This document shows, in pieces, positions 40,623-51,800 of a DNA stretch of 64,000 nt; position 1 is the first letter of the stretch, and each line of letters begins with the position of its first letter. The stretch is taken from the NCBI GenBank assembly GCA_013400975.1, contig WBMZ01011587.1:215931-279930 (forward strand), read 5' to 3'. Under the pieces are notes generated by a model, which was given only the letters and a program-made list of their open reading frames with translations, made no database searches and was not told the DNA's origin. A program made the translations under genes and the position numbers. Origin of the DNA: Atrichornis clamosus. Its lineage: Eukaryota > Chordata > Aves > Passeriformes > Menuridae.

Positions 40623-40983
40623 TGCATCTCAAAGATGGACTGAGATGTGATTAACAGATACAATACTTTGTAATCTCTCTTCTTGTCCTTAAAGGGTTAA
40701 TTTTGCTGTATGGACTTTTGTTTGGTAATATAACTCTGAAAGTAAAAACTTATCTGTTTATGTTAGAAGAGATCCTTTGAAGAACTACATGGGGAACATC
40801 CTCATCTGTGTCAACTTTATCAGGTTTATCTATGTTGGGGGTTCTTTCATCTTCCTTTGTGTTTAGGAACACCTCTTAGGTGTTCCTCATAAAGGAATAA
40901 AAGCCTCCTGCTTTCAGTCTGACTCGGTATTGACTTGCTTGCTGTACTTCCTAGGGAGGCAGTTACTTGATTTGTTTGTTACA
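40623..40983 (+). mobile_element. candidate solo LTR with terminal hairpin before poly(A) signal
   Basis: Bounded by TG and CA and flanked by the exact 5-base word CTTTA on both sides (40618-40622 and 40984-40988). It contains AATAAA (40896-40901) preceded by a perfect hairpin (40865-40887), followed by a U5-like stretch ending GTTACA. The ends show only a weak inverted match (TGCATC against GTTACA) and I do not recognise the family, so the boundaries are provisional. Confidence 0.5.
40865..40887. repeat. perfect 10-bp inverted repeat, 3-base loop
   Basis: AGGAACACCT, CTT, AGGTGTTCCT. The hairpin ends nine bases before an AATAAA signal. Confidence 0.95.
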
Positions 40984-42780
40984 CTTTAACTAATTTATAA
41001 CTCTAAGTTTTGTGTGATGGGTACAGCAACATTATAGTGTTTTGATGCTGTCCTGAAAGTGTGAGATAAAACAGGTATGTACCTGAAATAGATGGATTTT
41101 ATTCCTGGATTCCTCAAACAATGGGATTCCTGATACCTACTAAAAACTGAGCTTGTTTTCAATGTGAAGCAGGTTTGTGGAATAGTTTCTTACTTGATTG
41201 TCTGAAATTCTCATTGGATTCTGCAGGGAATATCTTCAGGATATTATACTACACATAGACTAGATTTAAAGCTTACAGAGAAGCCTTAATTAGTTTTAAC
41301 ATCCCACATGACTTTATTGTAGGATTAGAGGTCTGAGTGCTCCTGTATTTTTTTGATAACTTATTTACATCAGCATAGAGCTCACACAGAGCCATAGGCC
41401 CAGCTTAGAAGACCCAGATAAGAAGTTGCCAGGAGCTCCTCCTCCAGCAGGTGCCCTCTTTTTATACCCAGTAATCTTTCACCAGCTTTTTACATATGCA
41501 TCTTTTGCACACTTCTCTCACATTGCTAACTCTCTCCAGCCAACACCTGATTTTAATTTTTCCTCCTCCTTTTCTTTTTAGAAGTATTTATTTTCCTGTC
41601 CTTCCCCTGCAACCCCTGCATTGTCTTCTCATCTCAGGAGGACAAAGGATCAAGTTGCCTCCTCACCTGGTTCCTTTTTGTCATCTGTTTTTCTGGGTCC
41701 CCACAAGACGGAGAATGGGATCTGCAGGTTTGGTAATTGCTGTCTAGCGGAACCAGTAACGCACAGGCTGCTGACCACTGGAGCAAGTAAGAGTCAGCCT
41801 GGAGAGGAAATGAGCTCTAGTGGTTGGTGACAGCATGGAAATTATTGCCTTTTGTTTGCACACACATTTTAAATAAACTGCTCTTCACAGTGGCCAAGGA
41901 TTCATAGCCCCTTGCTGAGCCCCAGATGGGGGATACAGTCCTTCTTTTCCCAGCACTGAGTAGATTCTAAGCTACAAATGATCTTTATGTGTCTGCATTT
42001 CTGGATGGTTTGTATAAGACATTTTAAGAAAGAATAGATCTTCAGAAGCTGCTGCTCAGGTAATTGAACTGCTGGTCCTGGCACACTGGTTGTACTAGTG
42101 CACCCTGAATTTGAAGCGTAACACATCACAGATCATTTTTGCACATGAAAAAAGAAAGCCTGGAGCTTGCTAGCAGTTCGTTCATAGGCAAATAAACGGG
42201 AAAGGATCTGAATTATACTTGTGGCTCCTTATAGGTCATTTACCTTTTGCCTCAGCTGAGAGAAAAAATAATCACATGCAAACCTTTCTAGCCCTTGTTT
42301 AGATAACTGTTTGTTCTTCACACAGAAAACTAAATTAGCTGTACATACAGTGCAGATTTCTACACACAACTTTAGTTGTATCCTTGTGCTCTGGTTTTCT
42401 GTTGGAGCTGACCACTCCTTTTTCAAGCCATTCTTGGGAGTCAGCCTTCTGCATAGAGCTTATCCAGACTTTCTCTCAGTGTTTTCCAGGAACCACCTGA
42501 ACATTTCCTAACTCAGGATGATCATGCCTCAGGGTGAGCTGGTCCTAAGGCTTCACCATCTGATAAAAATCTGGCCTTCAATGAAAACATGACTTCAGGA
42601 CAGCAACAGAAAAATAAGTTTTCTGAGAGTTCAGAGTTCAAGTTATATATAATACAACTGTTACACCTTCTTTAAATAATTTTGTGCTAAATCTAGATTT
42701 TCTGTGTTCCTGTGTTTTTGTTCAAGATTTCACACTCAGGGCAATGGGAAACCAACACTGTCTGGCTTTTTATTCCCCTA

Positions 42781-42865
42781 TTTCTAGATTTGCTAGAAAC
42801 AGCTAGAAATAGCTAGAAACAGCTAGAAATAGCTAGAAACAGCTGTTTCTAGATTTGCTGAGAAC
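42781..42865. repeat. decamer minisatellite with flanking direct repeats and 20-bp palindrome
   Basis: Five decamers of the form AGCTAGAAAY run from 42791 to 42840, with the last base alternating C, T, C, T, C. The array is flanked by direct copies of TTTCTAGATTTGCT (42781-42794 and 42846-42859). Bases 42833-42852 form a perfect palindrome at the right end of the array. Confidence 0.9.
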
Positions 42866-45169
42866 ATACACAAAGACACCAGCAAGATTTTATGACTCTT
42901 TTTGTAGAACTGTGAAATAAATTACTGTGCTTTATTTATGAGTGTCACTATAATACAATATTCAGTTAAAAAACAAGAAACATTTTATTTAATCTCATTC
43001 TCCACCATGTGGATTCAATTAGCAATTAGGTAGTACAGATATGAATATACAGTGATGAATCAACTGTGGAATTTGAGATAAATGTCAGTTGGAGTTTCTA
43101 ATGTATTATGTGGTCTTAGCCTAATTCCAATAGGGTGGAAAGCCTTATCCTAAATTCTAAATAAATAAATAAATATACAAACAAAACGATGTCTATTTCC
43201 ATATAGTCATTTCAAAACCATTTGTGGAAACATGTCTAACAATATTCCTTGAAAAGAGAAATCCAACATAGGCACAGAAGTGACATTTATTTTGTCAGAT
43301 AACAGGAATTATACCATCTGATTCTTTGCATCTGAACCCTCAAAGTGTCCTGCAGGAACCGACAAGGGCCGGTAAGAGCTCCTGCTGATCATAACTCCTA
43401 ATGCCACATTTCTTCTTCACTGAGGTTTCCAGTGCACCAGCTTTTCAGCTCTCCAGTCTGAAGTAACAAAGGACTAACTGTAGGGTCACTGCAATCATAA
43501 ATAACAAACCCCAAACCAAAAATACAAAGGGCAAATTTTTGCTGCTCTTTAATCACTTTATGAATACTGCATACATAGTATATAAAAAATCCCAAACAAA
43601 TGCTTGTAATATCAGACTGTAAGTTTTAGGTCCCTGCTGGAGAATACCAGGACGGGTGTTTTTTTTGTTGACCTAGCACTATAGTAGCCCGTTGCAGGTA
43701 TTTCTTGCCTCTAAATAAAGAAGTCTAGATAAAGATTCTCATCTTACAGCTCATTAACAAAAAAAAACCAACAAAGGGCAAGTGAAAAAAATGCCTTTTC
43801 TTAACATTTAGTGCTCAGTTCTACAACCAGTTTATATAGACAGAGCTTCATTCCTGAAACCACATGAATGAAGCTCACCATCAGATTTAATGGCAAATAC
43901 AATCTAATGGGAAACACAAAGCTGCTGTGAAAATGAGAAAACTATTTACCTTTTACAGTGAACAAGGCCAAAGTTGTTCTACCAGTTGCACAGGCAATGA
44001 AGCATTTGCAGTATGAATTTATATCCATTGACTAGGGGAACTTTTTTATGTGTTACAAAACAACAGGAGCTGCAAAATACTCCAAACTTTTCAAATCTAG
44101 TTCTTATTTAGTACAGAATCATGAATTCAGAAATCTGGGTTTTATGCTGCCACTAAAAGGCAAAAAAGGTTTGTGGGTTTTGGCTACGAACACTTTTTTC
44201 CCCCCCATTTTCTAGCATATACCTACACCCTCTGGCTTGATGCTTTACAGCTTTGCTGCTTCTGGGGCAGTGTCTTAACTGTATGACTTAAGTATCTTGC
44301 ATTCAATTGTTTAATATAATGGTCTACCTTTATCCTTATTTATTGTGATGCCTATTAAAGTATTACTTCATTAAAATGTAGTAACAATGAAAAATATAAG
44401 TTTTTTAAATATACCTAAGTCTTATAGTAATACTGTTTTCCATCCTATGAACTGATTTCTTTATCCACTTTAGAAACTGCTGGTGCTGCTGTGCAGCTGC
44501 TGGCATAAATTTAGTTACTGTTTGTTGCACTACCTTGGTGAGGGCCACTGAAGGGGCAGTTCAGGGGAGACCATTCAATACCTGACTCTTAGAAGGAGCT
44601 CACCTGAAGACGTTACTTGTCTATTCTGATTACACTGCTCTGCTGCAAGAAGAAACTGTAAAAAACAGGCCTGGGGAGTAGGACAGCTATGACTGACAAA
44701 CAAGGAGGTGTAAGTATACAGGCACCAGCGACCTTGGCCAGTCGAGACAGGTAAGCTGATCATACACGACCTACCTCCTTGGGATTTGTTGCTGAGAAAC
44801 TGGTGAAATTTACCTGCAGTGGGCTTTTCTGAAACATAGGTAACCTATGGGGTCAGGAAAAAATATACAATCAGGATAGGATATTCTGATTACTGGAAAG
44901 CAAGTTTGACATTTAGAGTATTCACACTCAGTTTGCTTCCATGTTCTTAGCAATCTTGGAAAAATTCTGCTATGAAAAAGAATGCAACTAAGTCAGTTCA
45001 GTTGATGGTACAGATAATATGGAAGTAAATTGCAGTGCTGCAGTGATTGTTAGCAATAATTCAAACTTATGTTTTCAAATTAAAGGACAAACTGGACATA
45101 ACTTTGCTTCATTCATTTCTAAGTATTTTCCCTATAATTTCAGTGCTAGCCTACCTGATAGTGCAGTGT

Positions 45170-45175
45170 TTTATT
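45170..45175 (-). terminator. candidate DUSP11 poly(A) signal
   Basis: AATAAA on the minus strand, 333 bases beyond the stop codon; the first canonical hexamer seen downstream. A second lies near 44337. Which is used cannot be told from sequence. Confidence 0.5.
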
Positions 45176-45507
45176 ATGCATTTGGAAATCACATACATTT
45201 TAAAGAACCGTAAAACAAAAGACAACCACAATCACTCAGAAAGTTGTTTGCTTTAAGGTTCAGGGTTCCAATTTCACTAAAAGGAAGGACTACTTTAATT
45301 CCATGTGTAGAGAGACATTGTCTCCAACTACAGCCTAATAAATTTAAAGAATCAAATGTCAGTAGAAACTAACCTTACAATAGAGACCAGTTCTCTACTA
45401 CTGAAATTTGCATTTAACTGATTTGTTAAAGAAAAAAAAAATTGGTCCACATACAAAATAAAGTGGGTAAAAGTAAGTCTAAGCTGAGCTAACATTATCC
45501 TTTCTAT

Positions 45508-45820
45508 TCAGTTCCAGTTGTAGTGGTCTCTCGGTGGTAAATCATAATGTGATCTCTCTTCCTCCTCAGGTCCACAATCTAGTGGCAGACCATAATTGTA
45601 ATCAACTGTTACAACTGGTAATCTTTTACTTTGTTCCATGTTTCTGATAGTTTCACCTTGAAAAGGCTTTCTTTCATAGTCTATTGAACTATCTTCTTGG
45701 TGTAAGGATGAAGGCGGGTGCATTGTTCGTGAAGAGTATGGTGCAAATCTGTTTTTCCCTCTATTGAATTCCTCTGAGGGATGTATTCTCCTATTGTCTT
45801 CAGCACAATTTGGTCGATTA
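45508..45820 (-). CDS. DUSP11: DUSP11 exon 10, C-terminus (residues 527-630)
   Basis: Encodes SNRPNCAEDNRRIHPSEEFN, KNRFAPYSSRTMHPPSSLHQ and the end HYDLPPRDHYNWN followed by TGA at 45508-45510. The proline- and histidine-containing end resembles the human HHLPPPGPP...YSWN tail. Confidence 0.92.
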
Positions 45821-48800
45821 CTGTAAGAAGAACAAATATGAACAGTGAAATTCTTAGAAATAAAAGTCGATTTGTTGCTGATGGCCACCACTAGAAATTA
45901 ACTGTGTTGAAAGAACAGTTCAAACCCTCATTCTTGTTTTTCTTAGCTGGGAAACTGGAAGAGTAACAGTACAAAGGTAAGTCAGAAAACAATGCATGAT
46001 ATCTGATATTTACCTATAATTTCTGTTAAAGTCATCATTATCAGACCCGTAATCTCTGTGAAGTGAAGGAGATGAGGAGAAATGAGGTTCTGCTACATTT
46101 TCATGGGAAGAAAAGGATTGACTTCTGCAAATAACCAAAAGAATTGCATGTTAAGAAGACTGCCAACCATTGTTAAGATTTGGAAAAAAAACCCACATAA
46201 AATGAAATAATACTTTTAATAAAAATTAGTTAAAATTTTACTAAAAACTTTAATAACTGTATTTACATGTCAAAATGCTTCATTATAATAACACTCTGTT
46301 TTAGCTCTACAATGGAAGAAATTAAATCAAACTTTACTAGTCCAATGAATATCTGAAATATATTCTGAAATATTAAAAATATTTTTAGATATGTCAGAAT
46401 TCAATAGGTTTACTAGTAACTGACGTATGTATTTGTGAGAATATAATGCAAATTCTGAAGCAAATTGATTTCTAACAAATTATTAATTCATGGAATAAAC
46501 AAAGGCCACTCAAACTTCCTTGTTGCATTCCTATTTATCTGTGGCTGAGGGCATAAATAAAATTTCATATCCTCTTCTGTCTTGAGGATTGCTTTTTAAG
46601 TATAAGTTTCTATATAAAATGAAGTGGGACAAAGAGTTTTGTTTCAAGCTGACTAAAAGGTAAAGGAAACACATAAACTTTAAAGAAGCACAACCTTCTA
46701 ATTTAGAAAACATTAGTTTTCAAAGCTGAAACACTTCAGCTTACATCAAACCCTTCCGTAAGTCAAAATAAAAAAGTTAATGAAATGTTCATTCATATAT
46801 TATTTTTAAAGTATTACTGATTTTAAAGTTTTGGGTTTTTTTTTAGTACATTATTTGAAATTTAAGTTAAAACTGCTGAGCTTTACACTTTTATTCTCTA
46901 ATTCTGGTCTTACAGCTCAAGGATGCTTTACCTGTCTGAACACCATTCACGTGGCAAGTCACTGTGACCTGGATGATCATGAAAAGGTCTTGGCCTCTGT
47001 CCGTGCCCTTTATTACCATAATCAAGATCTTTTAATTGAGTCTGTTCCTGTAAGCCATCATAAGGCTGAGGATCATGAAAAGGTCTGCGCCTTTGTCCAG
47101 GACCTTTATTATCATGATCTTTCAGCTGCATCTCTGTTTTTAAGTCATTTCGAGGCTGGTGATCATTAAAAGGTCTTAACCTCTGCCCACGACCCCTCTT
47201 AACAAATTCAAAATCTCCCAATTGCATCTGTGTCTGTAAGTCGTCATGTGACTCATAGTCATGGAAAGATCTTCGTCTTTGGCTAGGACCTCTGCTGACA
47301 GAATCTAATTCTTTTAACTGCATTTGAGTCTGAAATTCATCACGAGATTGGTGATCGTGGAACAGTTTTCGTCTCTGGCCACGGCCCCTGCTACCAAAAT
47401 CAAAATCCTTTGACTGCCTGTCTTCCTGCAAATCGTTAGGAGATGGATGGTCAGGAAAAGATCTCTGTCTTTGTTCACGGCCTCTGTTAAAGTCAACATC
47501 CCTCGACTGTCTCTCTGCCTGTAAATCATCATGAAACTGGTGTCCATGAAAAGATCTCAAACTTTGTCCGTGCCCCTTGTTACTGAAGTCTAGGTCCTTC
47601 AGCTGTGTATCTTCTTGATAATCATCATAAAACTGGTGATCAGTAAAGGCTCTTTGTCTTTGTTCTGGTCCCCTATTGTAGTCCCAATTTCTCATCTGCA
47701 TCGATGCTCTTAATTCATCCTGAGTTTGATGGTCATGAAACGGTCTTCGTCTTTGTCCAGGCCCCTTATTAATGAAGTCAAAATCTCTCAACTGTATCTG
47801 TCCTTGCAAATCATTGTGAGAATGGTCATCATAAATTCTTAATCTTTTCCCAGACCTGTAAAGCATAGAATATCATACAAGTCATTAATGAAACCAATTC
47901 CTTTTTAACTAAGAGTTTATATGAAAGACATTGCAAATATGAAGGTATCGAAACTACTAATAATCCAAACTGTAAAAAAGATTATAAAACCTTCAGTGTT
48001 ACAGCAGAAGCTGTGGGAAACATTCAGTTGTAATTCTACAGTGCTTGATAAACAGGCAAAACCAGTGATTGAAAATGAATTTAAAATAACTGTAGATTAT
48101 TGTAGAATAATAAAGAAGGGCAGGCAAAGTAAAACTAAATTTTCCTAAATGAAGTAATTACTTATAGACTTCTAACAGCACACATTCCTTTTCTTTCCCT
48201 TATCTTGTCACTGTTTTGTCAAATTCTATAAATACATTTTACGTAAGTAGGCTATATTAAAAAAATCTCTTTTGTGTATCTATAGTATTTTCAGTAAGAA
48301 ACAATTGTCTTTCTCCTCCTGGTTTTTTTTGGTTTTGTTTTTAATTCCATGTTTCAGCCTATTACCCCTGAAAATCTTCATTTGGGAAGCGCTCTACAGA
48401 TCCTTCCATTGCATGTGGTGGGGGGATAATATCTTCATCTGCATCCCATACATCCATTCCAAGGTTACTAGGAAGGAAAAAAAACCCTCACATAAGCTTC
48501 CTCTTTTAAAACATACTAGTGACAGAGAAAAAACGCACCCCCATAAAATTCTTCAGTTAAGAATGACAGAAGTTTTATGTTAAGTAAAACTTACAAACAA
48601 CTTAGAAAATATTAATCTTGTAAATTTATTTTAAAAATCTGATATGAGACCAACTTAATCCTGCACAGACTATGAAACAATTACAAGAATAAAACAAAGC
48701 GCATTCAATTAATCTAAAAAACACACAAATCAGTCAGATATTTTAAAATAATTTACTGCCACAAAGCATCATTAGTACAAATACCTTAGGAAGATGTAAA

Positions 48801-51800
48801 GGTTGACTGTTCTTAGGAGAATGTGATAAGCATAATCTTAAATATCAGGAATACAACTACTATGAATAGAGGAGACAAGAACAATCTTTCACTTTCCCAC
48901 ACTTTTTTATTCTTACAACCGTTCTACTTTTTTTTTTAATATCTGGTTCTGCAACACCAGCAACACCAGGGAGATCACAGAGCTTATAAAGACATCTTTG
49001 CAGTGGCTCTTTTCAGCTTATAAGGAGAGAATACAGACTCAATACACTTGTCACAGTATGATAAAAGCACAACAATGTTCAGTGGTGGTTGTTGGATTAA
49101 AAACAATCTTTTGAACCATATAAATTCAAAAGATGACCAAAGTACGCTGCAGTTCATGTTATTCATATGAGACTACACAAACAACTAAACATATTTTACA
49201 ATCTGTGTGTAGTTTCGTATTAAAGGTTTAAGAGGGAATTAGTTTTGGCTTAGGACTGGGAGCAAACTTTTAAAAATACCAGAAGACATACTGGAAAATC
49301 TTAAGCATACAACTAAAAGCTTTTGTTTACCTTCGCATTGGTTGTGTCCTGAGATCTGTGAGATACACAAGGCCATCCATGCGATGACCTCTGGCATCAC
49401 CAAAAGCTAAGGGAAAAAAAAGATACAATCTAATGAACTGTGCTCAAAGTGGGCCAGGAAAATGTGAAAGGAAAGTTTCTGTTCACCATGGGATCCTGAA
49501 TTTGAAACAATTCTAACTTGGTATAAAGTATTTCAGCAAGCTGGCATAATTGCAGCATTTTCAAAAAAACCCTGAAACTAGCAGGGGCAGCAAACTATTT
49601 CAAGTGAAGAAAAAACAAAAATTTAAGTAGCTAAAACATACTCCTCCTATGCTGTCAATTTGCTGCTGCTTAAGTCCTGCCTGGAATAGAATCAACAGTC
49701 AGATAAAATCTTCTATGTAAGCCAGCACATGAAATTACTGACAAGATACTAAAATAGAATTGTAATATTTGTGAATATGTAGGAAGTGAAGTACAATCTG
49801 ACATGTGCCTTAGCTCAAGCTATATAAATACCTTGGATTGCTGCCTCTGGATCCCAGCCTTCAACATCTATAAGATACCTGAAGAAAAATACGACTATGT
49901 TATTGTCCCAAAGGGATTACAGAGTAATATAAGGATGCTATATTTTGTAACAATGATTTCTGGTTTTATACAGCCTTACCTACATATCAGGTAGCCAGTT
50001 CGATTAATTCCATTAGTACAGTGAACGCCAATGAGCTTCTCTATAAAAAAAAGAAAGTCTTTAATAGTTCAGAAAGTTAAATTAATTTTTAAAAAGCGCA
50101 ATACAAAATTAAAAGTCTCTACTTTTTTACCAAAGTAATGATAAATAATGCTTCCTATTTACAAAATTATACTGTCACGCCTGTAAAACAACAGACACAT
50201 CCAGACTTTGTCCTCTTCATGCTGGATCTCTAGCAACAGTTAGCTCACTACTTCCAAACCTGTGAATGCTGGGATTGACTCTGCAGAATGTAGGAAAAAA
50301 CAAACAGGAGTGATAACAAGTAAAGCACCTAGCCTCAGCCAGACTGCAGCAACAAGAGAAAAAGAATGAAATACGGGTTTGAAAGCAAATCTAAACAAGG
50401 AAATGTAGAACTGAGGAACTTAACTTATACCTAATGCATCCAGAAGTATGAAATGCCTAGGAGTATAAAATGTGTGGAGAAAAAAAGGACCAGTAATCTC
50501 TAAAGGAATCTTTTCTTTTTAAAAAGGATTATACTAATCAGCTAAAGGCTGAAAAGCAGAATAACTTACTATTACTAGGGTGTTCCAAATGAGGTATTTC
50601 CAACAGAAATAGGGAGACACTAATATAATCACACAAGGCACTGGTAAAGCACCATCCAGACTATTCATATTCAAATGTAATGAAAAAAATCAATTTAAAT
50701 ATGTATATGATGGTCATAAAAGAAGGAAGCTTGTCTTAGTCTGTAAAGCAAATCTGAGATACTGAATATAATAATAAGGATGGAGAACAATACTTAAAGG
50801 GCAAAGTTGGCATGAGAAGAAATGTATACTAACTGAGACTTTTAGACTACATTTTAGAAGAAAAACTTTCATTATCAGAAGAACAAAGTTTTGGCAGAGA
50901 CAGTACTGACAGATGGTCTTTGAAAGAGGACTTTGATAAATTTTTGAATGAGATAAAATTTAAGTGTTTGCCACAGATCAGGACAATCAAACTGCCGTAT
51001 AAGTTCATTATAAGTGAATGTTTTAACAATTCAAACACTAAAAACCCCACCTTCTCAAAAAGTATTTGTAAAAAGAATCCTGAGATATTTTAGGGATAAC
51101 CTAAAACATAGGCCAAATTATGAGGAGTGGGTTACCATAAAAATGAAAGTTCTCCCAACTCAGAAGTCACATAAGCTCTGCCAAATGCTCTTATAGCTGT
51201 AACTGCAGGACAACATCCAGTAAGAAATCAAGAATTTATTTTCTCAGTATTAGATTCAGATACAGACTATTCTTTGTCACACAAAAAAATTACTAGATCA
51301 AAACCAAAAGAAAACTAATAACCACCAAGTAATTTCCTTAAGCGAAGAAAGAGCAAAGGAAGAACTTACAAACTAACTTCCAGAGCAAGGACGAAGGCTT
51401 TTTCTTATACCTCTTAATTTTCCCAGTACTTCTAACTCAGGCTCTCATACTTGAAATTAACACCAGAGCTCTTTCACAAAACGTAACTGACCATCCACAG
51501 CAAGACCCTGGTTATGCTTTGCAGTAAAAACTGTATGAACTTGGGTGGTTAATATCTCTACTTTCTCAAAGAAAATGCCAAAGGAACCAGAGCAAATAAA
51601 ACAAAGCAGCTTGAAAGAATGATCCACCAATATTGGATAAACAAACAGCTAAAATCTGCCTACAAAGAATTACTACCAAAAGAAGTGAGAGGCTAAAAGC
51701 TACAAACACACTGTGGCAAAATACATACAAATTTATTTTCACAAAAAGCAGCTTATCCAATCTCAGCAAGAACTGTCCTGCTGCATAAACACTGAAACAG

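Larger units (their letters stand above)
35600..45169. other. intergenic region between DUSP11 3' end and BTAF1 promoter
   Basis: About 9.6 kb, AT-rich, with no open frame that resembles a known protein and no recognised RNA gene. It holds a candidate LTR (40623-40983), TA-rich microsatellite-like sequence (about 39610-39685), a decamer minisatellite (42781-42865) and an (AAAT)n run near 43160. FGFBP3, which lies beside BTAF1 in human as I recall, was not seen. Confidence 0.7.

Noticed and set aside
41496..41880. possible plus-strand lncRNA exon with AATAAA near 41871
   Set aside because: Only a polypyrimidine tract and a hexamer are visible, which occur by chance in AT-rich DNA.
44690..44760. 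strong-looking plus-strand splice donor (GACAG followed by GTAAGC)
   Set aside because: No matching acceptor, coding potential or transcript evidence; isolated donor motifs are common.
46831..47169. 112-residue plus-strand frame overlapping the repeat exon
   Set aside because: It is the antisense shadow of the DUSP11 repeat exon; the coding sense is fixed by splice sites and by the phosphatase frame.
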